A stretch of 64,000 bases of DNA, from the NCBI GenBank assembly GCA_905221605.1, contig CAJNDS010001657.1, positions 522,144 through 586,143 on the forward strand, given 5' to 3'. The stretch's first letter is position 1; each line of letters opens with the position of its first letter. The translations under genes were made by a program, and so were the position numbers. The DNA is from Symbiodinium natans. Lineage: Eukaryota > Sar > Dinophyceae > Suessiales > Symbiodiniaceae. Below the pieces are notes generated by a model. The model saw nothing but the letters and a program-made list of their open reading frames with translations, did not search any database and was not told where the DNA came from. Below, piece after piece: positions 31,900-42,499 of the stretch.

Positions 31900-33905
31900 A
31901 TGTGCGTGCGTGGGCCCTCCAGGATAAACCTGGCATTACAACTCCACACAGAACATGGCGGAAGTGCCACGCGCGACGCCCACGTGAGAAGGGCGTCCGT
32001 GGGGTCGGTCTGTTCGTCAATGCCCGCAGTTCGACCGCAAGTACTAAGTACCCTCGCTCTGGTCAGGCAACGCTGCTGGCAAGATCAATCTGTCTCTGCT
32101 CAAGTTCTTGGCGACAAAGGTGCACTCTGTCTGGCGGCCGCCGTCTCTTTCACAGCCTCACAGCTCGTGAGCGCGCGGAGCTTGTGCCAAGCTGGATCAA
32201 ACTGGTCCCGGCCTGGGTCGATCTGGGCCGAACATGATGTACAAAGCCGCGGTGCAGCAGTGTCCGTCTGCCACATGAGACATGAGATGGGCTGGAGAAG
32301 GGATGATGCCGGTGCAAGATGAATGCTGAGGCGGCGTTCAAAGGTATCCCTGGCGATGAAGGGGGCAGTGTCATATAACATAGCCTGGGTGTCAGTCAGG
32401 TCATGTGCATCAACCCATTCATCAACCAGCTGCAGTGCTTCGCGAACCTGTTCAACAGAAGCCGGGAGGCGTCCGCACACATACAGCGTCAGTTCCCCTC
32501 TGCAACGATTATATATGATGGCTTGGCGCTTAGGGGTGAGCCAAAAGCCTAGCCTAATAGCTCTAACTCTAACCTCCAAGGCGTCAGTCAAGTCGCGCCG
32601 GAGCAGGGGTATCATGAGCGCAAGCTCCCTGGGCAGGTCTTTCACGCTCGATGTGGGGATGTCGATGGCCAACAAGCTGGGGCAGAGTAAGGATGCCGTC
32701 ACGTGGAGCTCTTGCGTGGATGTTATGTTCCGTGACGCAACAAGAGCTTCAGCGATAGAGGCATACTGTTCCCGTCTGCAAAGCGGCTGACCATGATGCT
32801 GTCCGACATGACAGCGCGGACTGAGCGTCCGGTTGGTGCAACAACGAGTGTGGTGGCGTGTGTGGTCCGGGCCGCTTCAGCTAGTGGTCGTTGTAGTTGG
32901 CCTATCATCAGCCTCCCAGGGCTTAAGGGGCTATGTGGGACAAACCTTCTAGCAATTGGTACATGTCCTGTGCAGGCCTAGACTCCCGAAACAGGAGGAA
33001 TTCAGATCCCTCTTGGTCGCAGGGTGGCCAAAAGGCATGATATGCAGTGCCCGGAACCGGCAAGCCATCTGCCAACTGAGGTGATGGGACCATGCAAGCA
33101 GCGACCGCAGGTGTGACTCCATGTGGCAGACGGTGTGCTGCCAGAGCTGGCGTAGAAGTAGTCACCAATACGAACTCTTGCCGCGGGTCCAGGAATCCTG
33201 GCACAGCCGCAAATGTCCATCTGCCTGCGTGCTGGATACGCCAAGCAAACCCTGACCGACCACGGCAAAAAAGACACCGTTCTGCGCGAACCCAAGTGCC
33301 AGCAGTCTAGCGCTAATGACCGCCTCCCAGGAGAATGCCGAGTCAATCTCGAGATTCTCCGCAGCGGAGGCGTCAGGGTTGATATCCTCAGGCGCAGGCA
33401 AAGGGAACCTCAGAACATGCGTGCCAGCAATCGCATAGGCAGTGTGATCTGGCGGTCTGATGTCGGCTTGAGGTGTGATTGAGGAAGATACTAGATCCTC
33501 GTGTGAAATGGTGCGTTCATCCTCCCACCTGTGGGCATTCAGGTACAGGTCACGATCTGGTTGGTGCGCTACCTGGCCCCTCTGTGGTACGACTTCGCAG
33601 GAAGGACAATGCCGCAGAAGGCCTCAGGTCAACCCATATGTAGCAGTAATCGGCATCTGCTGGGGGGGGAACAAGGTGGAACAACATTTCCTTGTAGGAG
33701 GCCTTTGCTTCGGGTTGGCAGGGCGAGGCCGCGACGGAATGTCCTGCAGGCATAAGCTGCTTGCTGGGTCAACCGATGCAGTGTGGTGCGCAACTCCGCC
33801 CAAGGAAGCATGGCGTCAACAATCAGGCCGCTTGCAGTATATCTGCGTCCGATGGCGGAGCTGCCGTTGCGGTTTGCGTGGCCCAACTGCAAGATGCCTC
33901 AGCCA
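31900..33905 (-). mobile_element. Degenerate retroelement-like open frames
   Basis: The - strand is open over 32702-32100 (ARDTFERRLSIHLAPASSLL and similar), 33204-32923 (LVTTSTPALAAHRLPHGV) and 33753-33550 (CYIWVDLRPSAAL), with shifts and stops between. Composition is like the long Pro/Leu/Ala-rich N-terminal part of dinoflagellate LINE polyproteins rather than host exons. No catalytic motif is visible, so the assignment rests on style and on the retroelement remains on either side. Confidence 0.3.
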
Positions 33906-34470
33906 AGGTCACAAACCCTAAACGATGCAAAGCCCCAAACCACAACTCGCGCCGCTCGCTGTAGAAATATCATGGAAAGGGGCTTCTTTTCTTCGATTAC
34001 GATTGCCAATCTTACTGCTAGAAGGGATCCTCCTCTTTTGAACATGTCTATATCATGCAAGCCATACTGCTCTCATCCTTCTGATCATGGACGTTGTTCT
34101 GTTGATCATGTTGCAAGGAACGCACTCTCCTGCCTCACGCAGACAAGCTTGGGAGATCTGTTTAGGCTTACGGGCCTCGATGTTTGGGCACATCCTGTCG
34201 CAGCACACCTTTCGAGATGCCTCCAAGGGTTCATGGAGCCAAAACCTCGAGCACCTTGCTTGCGATAGATCCCTAACATCCGACATTCCCAAAGCAGAGC
34301 CTACACAACTCTCAATATTGATCATGGTAATAATAATCGGCCCTGTAGGTGCGCCTTCAGGAAGTTTGACAAGAGCGCATGGCAGAGGTTGTCATTCGCA
34401 TCCGCGTCCGATGGCGGCTGCCGTTGCGGTTTGCGTGGCCCAACTGCAAGATGCCTCAGCCAAGGCCACA
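33846..34470. repeat. Direct repeat pair, about 65 bp each, 557 bp apart
   Basis: The segments at 33846-33912 and 34403-34470 are nearly identical, sharing GCCGTTGCGGTTTGCGTGGC and then CCCAACTGCAAGATGCCTCA, with one 3-base difference. Each is soon followed by a TGTAGAAA(C/T)AT motif. The interval has no recognised gene. Confidence 0.85.
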
Positions 34471-35592
34471 CTGCTGTAGAAACATGTCAGTAAGGACCTG
34501 AGGACCAATAATATCAAAACGACCAATCCCTTACTTTTCCCTAAGCCATTATGGCTTTGCGCTGGATAATCTTGCTGCCACGTCGCAGAGAATCCCCCAC
34601 CCTACTGTAGGCTGCCCAGAGTTTGAGACAAGACTGCGAGGCATCCCTCAGTGCCTTTTTCTGCCTGGGGTTTAGGGCGGGCAGTTCTCCACCTACCTAA
34701 AAGGGTGCCCTTTTTGCCCAATGCGGATGATAAGGGAACCTAACCCCCAAAAAAGGCCGCCGGCAAGGCTGCTGGGGTTCGAGCATGAAGTGCCTGCAGT
34801 GCGCTGCAAATGACCCACGAAGAAGGCCCTTGTCAAGTTGTACCTGTCCGGCCGGCGCCCCACATTTTCGCGAACTCCTCGCCATGCAAGGTGAAACAAC
34901 TCGAGGACGCCGCTTCCAACATCCTCTAAACCTCACCGCGAAGCCCAGAACCCCTCAACCAGACTCGGCTCGTATCAGCACTAAAACCCCTCAATAACCC
35001 GAAACTCTTCAGGAACCTAAAGCATCCTAAAGCATCCTAAAGCCCTATAAACCCTGCAAAGCCTTCAACCCAAAGCGCCCCTTCGCCTGAGCCTTCTCAG
35101 TGCCCTGCAAAAGCTTTTTGTTCCTACCGGCCCCATTATACATGAAATCTTCTGCCACAATGCCTGGCGAAATCAACGTATTGTGCTTTCGACATCCTTG
35201 TTGGGGCTTGTGAATTCGTGGAAGACTTTACGTGTACGGAGTCGCGCCCTAGACGCGAGATCCCCACAAGCCTTGATTGAGGCAACCCCTCTCCCTGGGA
35301 AAAACTCTTGAACCGACCATATTGCCATATAGACGTATGAGACTACTAGGGCCAAGGCAAAGAATACCAAAACAATTATTTTGCGTACTTGCTGCATGTT
35401 TTTTTGCGACTGGGGTCTGCGTCTGGCATTTCTGAATAATCTGAGCTTGCGTTGTTCTTTTGTTGCGTTTGTCGTGCAGCCACTCAGGAAAAAAGAAGAA
35501 CAAAACAAGCTGCGCAGAAAGCAGGAAAAAAGGAAACAAAAAGCGCAGAAAGGCTGGACCCAGGGTTTAGGGTTCAGGGTCTCGGGTGTGGA

Positions 35593-35593
<1 letters not shown>

Positions 35594-35687
<94 letters not shown>
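35594..35687. repeat. CT microsatellite
   Basis: An uninterrupted run of CT dinucleotides, about 47 copies. It separates unassigned DNA on the left from the - strand retroelement relic on the right. Confidence 0.98.
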
Positions 35688-35688
<1 letters not shown>

Positions 35689-35749
35689 CTTTGTGCAGGC
35701 AGCGCCAAGGCATATAGATGCGTGGCAACCGGTTGTGTAGGGAGGAAGG

Positions 35750-38060
35750 CAATTCGCCGCAGCCGCGCCTGGGAAAGCATGCCTAGCAAGGTCCTGCGAG
35801 GGGCTAGTCGGGGGAAGTCGCGACGCCAGGCCGGACCCCCTCTGCATGGAAAACGACGTGCGTCTCGGTTGGGTGGTCGTCCTCCCGGAAGATGACGTGA
35901 AATGGCGTGATTCTTCTAAGTTCATCGGTGATCGAAGATGTGGCGGTGCTGCTGATCGACCCGTGCTCCAGAAGACACCCACAGCGGCTCTCGCGTCGAT
36001 GGGCACGGCAACCCAGTCAGGTGCGATTCCGACCGGTTCCAGCGCCCTGATTCTGCCGAGCTTGCGAACAGCGGATGGCATCCTGCATCAAAGAGAGACC
36101 AATGCGGAGCAAAATCTTTGGTCCTCATGTGGTCGATCAGGTCTACCGCTTGGTGCGGCTCCGGTGTGCTCAAAACCCAAGGCAGATAACAACAGGGCCT
36201 ACTTCTGAGGAGCATGCGCAGCAGGTCTAGATAATGTGGAGTCAACGCTGCTTGACTGGGAGCCATCCCCAAGAAATAAATAAAGACCCTGGTGCTCGCC
36301 AACAGGGCGGGGCACGGAGACATCGATGAAGCAACTGGGGCAAAACGTCCAATGCGTGCCCTGGGGTCTGCTCCTGTCGTAAGATCCATGGAGAGCACCT
36401 CTCCGCAATTGCAAGGCGGGTCGGGTCAGTGAAGAGTAGGCCGCAAGGCAGGCAGGCTCAATCCAGCTGAATCAATTGCGACATCAAAGGCTAGTCGACA
36501 ACCAAGAAAAAGCAGCTTGCCAGGGATGCACGAATCGTGGCACTTCCACACTTGCAGCTGTGGGGGCTTTGCATCAACGCACCGGCCCCTTCGCGACCGG
36601 CTGCTGGCTCATGCAGTCGTAGCGCCGGCATTCTCGGACTCCTCAGCTCCTCGTCTTCGCCACCTAAGGTCGAAGGTCTGAGTCTGGGCTCCATGACGTC
36701 TCCTGGGTGTACGAGAGCACTCCCTTTTGGCACTTTCCAATCTTTCGGCCGATTTGGCCTTCAAGATTGACAACGCAGACTGTAGTTGGGCAGCACTCGC
36801 TTGGTGCTGCGCCTTCTCGGCCGCCGTCTGCTGTTGATTACTGTCCACCACTGTCTGCAGCCTCCTCTGCAGCCATGGATCCAAGCGGGGCATCTGCCAC
36901 CAGTCTGTTCAGATCGGTGGTGGCTGACTACAGGATCCGGCTCCATTGCAATTCCGACTCTGCGTAGTTGTCCAGTATCCCTTCTTATCCTTCTTGTTCG
37001 GTAATCTGCTTGCCCAACATGTCCGTGATCTGCTCCACGTACGTGAGCCAGGCTTTGAGGTACTGCTCCCGGCCCTCTCGAGCCAACTGCTGCTTTGCGC
37101 TGCTTCTCCGGCGAGGGCGTCGATAGCGGCGTTACGGCGTTGGCAATGAGGCTTTGGGTGCAGGGGCCATGTTGGAAACTCGCGGGGGTGGCAAAGCGGA
37201 CATGTTCGACTGTGGCCCCATCATTGAGGGCCATACAAGACCAGTTTTGGCCAAACTCTTCCCGCCATCGCCTTTGCCTTTCTGTCCAGCGTCCTGCGTC
37301 TGTCCCTGGAGCGGGGCTGTCTCCTTGGTGAGGGCCAACGATTGTTTCCACTCTGCCAAGGGGCTCGTGGCTGGTCCCAGGTGTAGTACGAGTGCGATGC
37401 AGTAGCCTGTCCTGATTCTCCAGCTGCTGCAGTTACATCTCCCGCAGTACTCCGACTGCATTTTCACTGATTGCTTGCATTGAGAACACCTCCACGGTTG
37501 GCTCTTTGCAACGCTGGCTGTCGTTTTCGATTGCTGCGGCAGGGGGCTGTTTACTTCGAGTGCAGCTATAGCAGTCCTTACTTGCTGTGGCGAGGTACAG
37601 AAAGGGTTCCCAGCCACGTAGAGTCTCAAGAGCATTCTTGCTCTTGTTCGACTGCATCTGTCCCGTCTGTGGCCAGATGTCTCCTTCAGTGATCTGGCGA
37701 TGACTACCAAGTCCCAGAACCAGGGGATAAAAAGACCACGCCCAAAGAAGTCGCATGCACTGACCAACGTGTGCGTAAAAGCCAGACTCAAAAGAGTGGC
37801 TCTTAGGAAGACAAACTCCAAAAGGTACAGTGGTATCCAGTGTGCCCAGGAAAAAGAAAGCCAGACTCCAGAGAGCGGCTCTTAGGAATACCGCCTCCTG
37901 AAGGTACAGTGGTAACCAGTTGCCAAAAGACCAGGGTTGGCTGAGTAAACAGCAGGAACAACAAGATCCCAATGGCGGGAGCAAAAGAAAGTGTCCTCCC
38001 AACCAACGGCCTGCACTTGCAGACGATCGAAGGGGTGAGTCGCGGGCACGAATGCCACGC
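35750..38060 (-). mobile_element. Retroelement ORF1-like relic with zinc ribbon and coiled coil
   Basis: Read on the - strand, 37821-37132 carries WRCSQCKQSVKMQSEYCGRC, a four-cysteine zinc-ribbon pattern. Then comes 36893-36609 with a Gln/Ala-rich coiled coil (NQQQTAAEKAQHQASAAQLQ), then 36398-35922 with PHQAVDLIDHMRTKD and PHWSLFDAGCHPLFASS. Frames change between the three. A zinc ribbon followed by a coiled coil and an ORF2-like tail fits the gag-like first part of dinoflagellate LINE polyproteins. It is clearly eroded. A host gene on the - strand cannot be excluded but no host family fits. Confidence 0.4.
37780..37950. repeat. Tandem duplication of about 80 bp
   Basis: Two adjacent copies share AAAGCCAGACTC, GGCTCTTAGGAA and AGGTACAGTGGTA(T/A)CCAGT with diverged bases between, starting at about 37779 and 37857. 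They sit at the 5' end of the - strand retroelement relic. Confidence 0.8.
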
Positions 38061-38134
38061 ACTTAATGTCGGTCAGGAACAAAGTGGGACCACAAAGGGA
38101 AACTACCACAATGGACCTGAGCCGATACCTGGGC

Positions 38135-38172
38135 TTCGGGGTTTAGGGTACAGGGTTTAGGGTTTAGGGGTG
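38135..38172. repeat. Interstitial telomere-like repeat
   Basis: GGGTTTAGGGTACAGGGTTT followed by further TTTAGGG units on the + strand, opposite in orientation to the array at 52.2 kb. Confidence 0.8.
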
Positions 38173-41100
38173 GGTGGGGGGTTTGTTTGTGGCTGGTTTT
38201 GCTGTGGAAGCTGCAGATGTGTACTGCGTCAGGTGAACTGCAAGCTCACTAAACCTGAGACTTGGCTGCAGGGTAGTTGTTGGATGTGTGCACCGGGACG
38301 TGGGATGCAAGGGGTGAGGCCTTCTATTTGCCCCATTTGCCCAATTTGCCCAATTTGTCCCCAAGCCGAGGTGCGAGTGGGCCAGACGCTTCTGTTAGAA
38401 GGACGAGTGTCGAAGCAGGCTGGGTCTTGATGCGTTTCAGTGATGAGTCCTCTGATCCAGTCATTCCCACTCATTTCCACTCCCCGGTTCCAAGAATGAA
38501 GCTCCAAGGCGTGATGAACCGATACACCTGTGACCAAAACTGTAACCAGCAAGATGTCAAGACGCAAGCGAAACGCCTGTTTCTCGACAGCTTAGATCAG
38601 CATCCCAAACTTCAGCTTTTAACCAATATGAACCCCAGAAGAAGACTTTCTGCCCAAGCCGAGCCCTCGAGTGATGTGGATGTCTCTCTTGATGGCTCGC
38701 GGGTTCAGGAGAAACGAAAAGTCTTTGTGGAGGCTCGGCTTTTGGACGAGGCCCACTTGGGGATTTCCGCCCTGGAAGGTTGGTTTTGCTCGGGAAAATT
38801 TCAGAGTCTACTGTCGCATCCAGAGCTTAAGTTTTAAGAGTCTTTAGTTCGGGGTTCAGGGTTTGAGTCTTTCTCAGCGTGTCAATGCGGCGCAGGGAAC
38901 CTCCAACGCTGAAGCCGAGCTCGGTCCTTAACCTTGAGCCCCAATATCGGAAAAATGGGTTTAGGCCGGCCCCAGCCGTTTGTGGGCCCCAGATGCAACT
39001 GACCATACCTGTTGTACTGTTGGGATTAGCGGGATACAGGGGCGTCCCTATGTGAGTGCTAATATCCACGGCGGGGGCCGAGGCAAAATGTCATTTATCA
39101 AGAGTAGGTGTAATCGGTAGGTATAATAGGAATATAATGGGTATCATAGGTATCATAGGTATCATAGGTATAACTGTGTACAGGTTCCCCGAACCCAAAG
39201 AAACAAGCTAATCCTGAAAATCCTTCCTAAGCCCTGAACCTGGAGTGAGGACGATGGTTTTGTCTCAGCTCCAAGATTTTCTGGTTCGTGGAAAATCGAC
39301 GCTCGGAGGCCGGCGAGGTCTATGCCACCATGGATGGGTTGTCCATCGTAGGCCCCGGCTGCAGCTGGAGTGTGGGGGTTCATGTTTTTGATGGATCGGG
39401 CCTGACAGGGCTTCGGTTTGGGTGGATGCCAGTTCGGGCACCAAAGACGGTTGTTTTTGCTTCAGCTTCCCCGTGACCCAACAATCCAACTCCCAATCAC
39501 CAGCAAGAGCCGGTAAGAACCTTTGTAAACCACTAAAACCACGTGCTGGCATCGCACCCCGCTGCACTGTCACAACTTCGCTGCAGGTGCCAAGATCCAG
39601 GCCGAGGACCTTGCCCCACCCCTCATCCTTCAAAAGATCTGAACGTAAGGGTTTTCGGTGAGGAGCCTGGTGGTTTGACGACGTCAACTTGCATGTTGGA
39701 TCCAATCCTGTGCGCTTTGAGAAGCAAAATCCTCTGAGGCTTCTTCAGTCAGTACAGGATCCAACGCCTTGGCAGGAAACAGACCTCGACCAGCGTCGCT
39801 GGCACTTTGATGATGAGCTGCGGGCGGCACAGGGCTTGGAAGAGGCATCAGATGTCCTAGAACTCTTTTGTGTCTGTGATCTTCAGGGTCTCCACAGAGT
39901 TCCGAGGGTCTTGAGGCATTTTCCACAATGGCGGCATGCGGGATTTTCTTGTTGAAGGACCATTGGTAGCCCCCAAGTATTTCCAGTCTGAGAACTCTGC
40001 GAGCTCTGTCTCTTCAAGAGATCATTGTTGTGCAGCTCGGCTTAGGTGCTGGACAGCCCGGAGCACCGGCAAGTCCTCGGAGGTCGTTCGCAGTTGTCGT
40101 ATTGCAGGGTTTGCAGTACGGATGTTTCGGGTTGGATGGACAGAGAGGGTTCGAAGCCACCAACATCCGATAGGTCCCGATTAATGCAGCCCAGCAAAAA
40201 GAGCAGCCCTTCTGTTCATGGCATCAGGGGGCAACAAGGAAAGAAGGAAACTTACCACGACCAACCTGATGATGCTTGTTTTGTGGCGTTGCGCCGTGCC
40301 TTTTTGCATGCCACGCTATAGCTTTCAACACTCAGAGACGTACAGTTTGTACGTGCTCGCCGGAGGTTTACGTGACTGTCATGCATGTTGGACTCCCTTC
40401 GAGCTTGAAGGCTGAAGCGCAGTGCGGTGCCTGAGTCTGTCCGGGTTGTGCAACGGTGAAGCATATTGAAGCATAATTCGGGTGCTCTGACTGCTTGTAC
40501 ACCAGTTGCTGTGCAGTAGTTTTCCCATCAACTGGTAAGTGGCACATGTCCCGGTGCACTTGCTCCTAGGGTGCGTGGGGTACCTGAGCTTTCTGGCACA
40601 AGGGCACGGATCGTCCGGGCTGCATGAGCAAACAAAGAGGCTTTTTGTAGGCCTGGGCCGTCTGGAGATTGAGAACGAGGGCTCCTGCGCGGAAGTCCTG
40701 CTGCGCTGCGGCCATTTGGACCTTTGCCTACCGCGTTTGGAGGGTCTTTGATAGCTACATGTTGGTTTCCGTCAGCCACCTTCAAAAGAAGCTGAAGCAG
40801 TCGGAGGCACAACGCTCTCAGACATCAACAGCATGTCAGAAAAAAGACCGCGGGTTGGGCGCCAGACAAGGCCGCCCATTTCCTAGCCAGCCTAGCCCAG
40901 AGCCAGTCACAGCGCGGGGGGTGGCATTCGGACATAGTGAACACTCGGAGCAGTCAGAGCGGCCAGAGTTCAAGCAGGTTGGATGTTGGAATGCTCCTGC
41001 CGTTGCGGTTTTTCGGATCAAGCTGTGTTATGCTGGCGTCGGCGCCAGCTGGTAACCGCTCCAATGGCAGCTGGCTATGCGGCTGCTTGGATGTTTAGGG

Positions 41101-42395
41101 GCCTTGCCTGGGATACTCGGAAGTTCCTTCAGAGCCGGTTGAACTTCGAACCGGTTCAGGTTAACGGTTAACGGAGCCTAAGCGTGAATCCTGCTTGCTA
41201 TCGCGAGCTCAACCAGGATGCTCGAAGCAGAGACTTTTCAGCCTAAATGAGGCCTGAGCCATGCAAGTCAAAGTCGTTGCATTGGGGGCCAAAAAGTCCA
41301 AAAAGTCCAGGTTCGATGTCGGACTCGATTCGCCGGGGTTTGATTGTCGCTGTACGACTGTACGAGGCTGCGGAGGGGCTCTTTTCGTGTGGGTTCGCTT
41401 TGCATCCAAGCCCAGCAAAAACTGTCGCAGCCCCACAAGGCTGGCGCACCGGGCAAGAACAAGCGCCGCTGGGCAGGTTGAGGAGTTCAGGTTCAATGGG
41501 GCAGAGGATGACAAATTGAGTTGGTACCGGGAGCAGCGTCAGTCAGAAAACGCCGGCGGCATTACCTGAAACTCTTTCAGTAAAAAACGGTACGGCTGAG
41601 TCAGAAAAGGGTGCGGTCCAGTCAGAAATCGCAGGGGGCTCAGTCAGCGAACGGCAGCGCCCCACTCAGAAAACAAACAGGGTCCTTCCCAAATAGAGTA
41701 AAACCTCATCTGTAAAACCCCTGTAGACACCGTTTTTAGAAGAGCCGCACGCTCTTTCCGTGCTCTCCAAGGCTCCACTCTGACATCGGAAAGACTCAGA
41801 AAACAAACTTGCCCTGTTGCTGCGCACTTAAGCCCTTGTAGGGCTGATGGGGTTTAGGGTTGAGGGCTAAGGTTTAGGGCTTAGAGTTTAAGGTTTAGGG
41901 CACGGGATTGACCAAATGACACAATTTTCTTTCTCCTCCAGTTGCGGTTGCGTCCGCACACGTTGGAAGCTTGTTTCGTTTTCGCACTGAGCCTTTTCGT
42001 TTTCTGGTTGCATGTTTTTCGATTGACGCCTTCGTTTTTCGGAGTGGCACCTGGTCGTTTTCACCATGGGGTTGGACGCGTGCGACAGACTTGTTTTTTT
42101 GGCGTGTGCTTCCGGTAGTTTGAGCCTTTTGTTTTTGTTTTTTTAACTCCGCCTGCGCGTTTTCCGACTCGGACCTGTGTGCCGGGTGCGTGTTCTGACT
42201 CAGTCCTTCCGTTTTCTGAATGGAGCCTTCCGGTTTATTGCCCACGTTTTTCTGACTGAGACTTCACCCGTTGATACCTGAGTTTCGGGATCCAAACAAC
42301 AGCCCTGAGCACAATAAATGGTAAAGCGCTACACATCCCCCGCCTGAGCCAACCCCCAATACCCTGCTTCCAGAGTTCTTTTTACTGCTTTGTGG
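38173..42395. other. Spacer upstream of the phosphomannomutase gene
   Basis: No gene recognised. An open frame at 38277-38837 (187 codons) has no known motif. A 10-bp GGTATCATAG-type tandem lies at 39115-39172. At 39780-39880 the frame LDQRRWHFDDELRAAQGLEE is exon-like but unassigned. Degenerate TTTAGGG units lie at 41848-41905 between two oppositely oriented clusters of an AGTCAGAAAA motif. Confidence 0.45.
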
Positions 42396-42397
42396 CT

Positions 42398-42471
42398 TGA
42401 GCCTTCTGAGCCTTCTGAGCCTTTTGAGCCTTTTGAGCCTTTTGAGCCTTCTGAGCCTTCTGAGCCTTGAG
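42398..42471. repeat. 9-bp tandem repeat (TTTTGAGCC/TTCTGAGCC)
   Basis: About eight head-to-tail copies end 29 bases before the phosphomannomutase ATG. It is pyrimidine-rich on the + strand, so it may double as the pyrimidine tract before a trans-splice acceptor at the CAG near 42482 or 42492; that role is inference. Confidence 0.9.
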
Positions 42472-42499
42472 CGTGGTCGCAGTCAGGTGCAGTTGAGGG

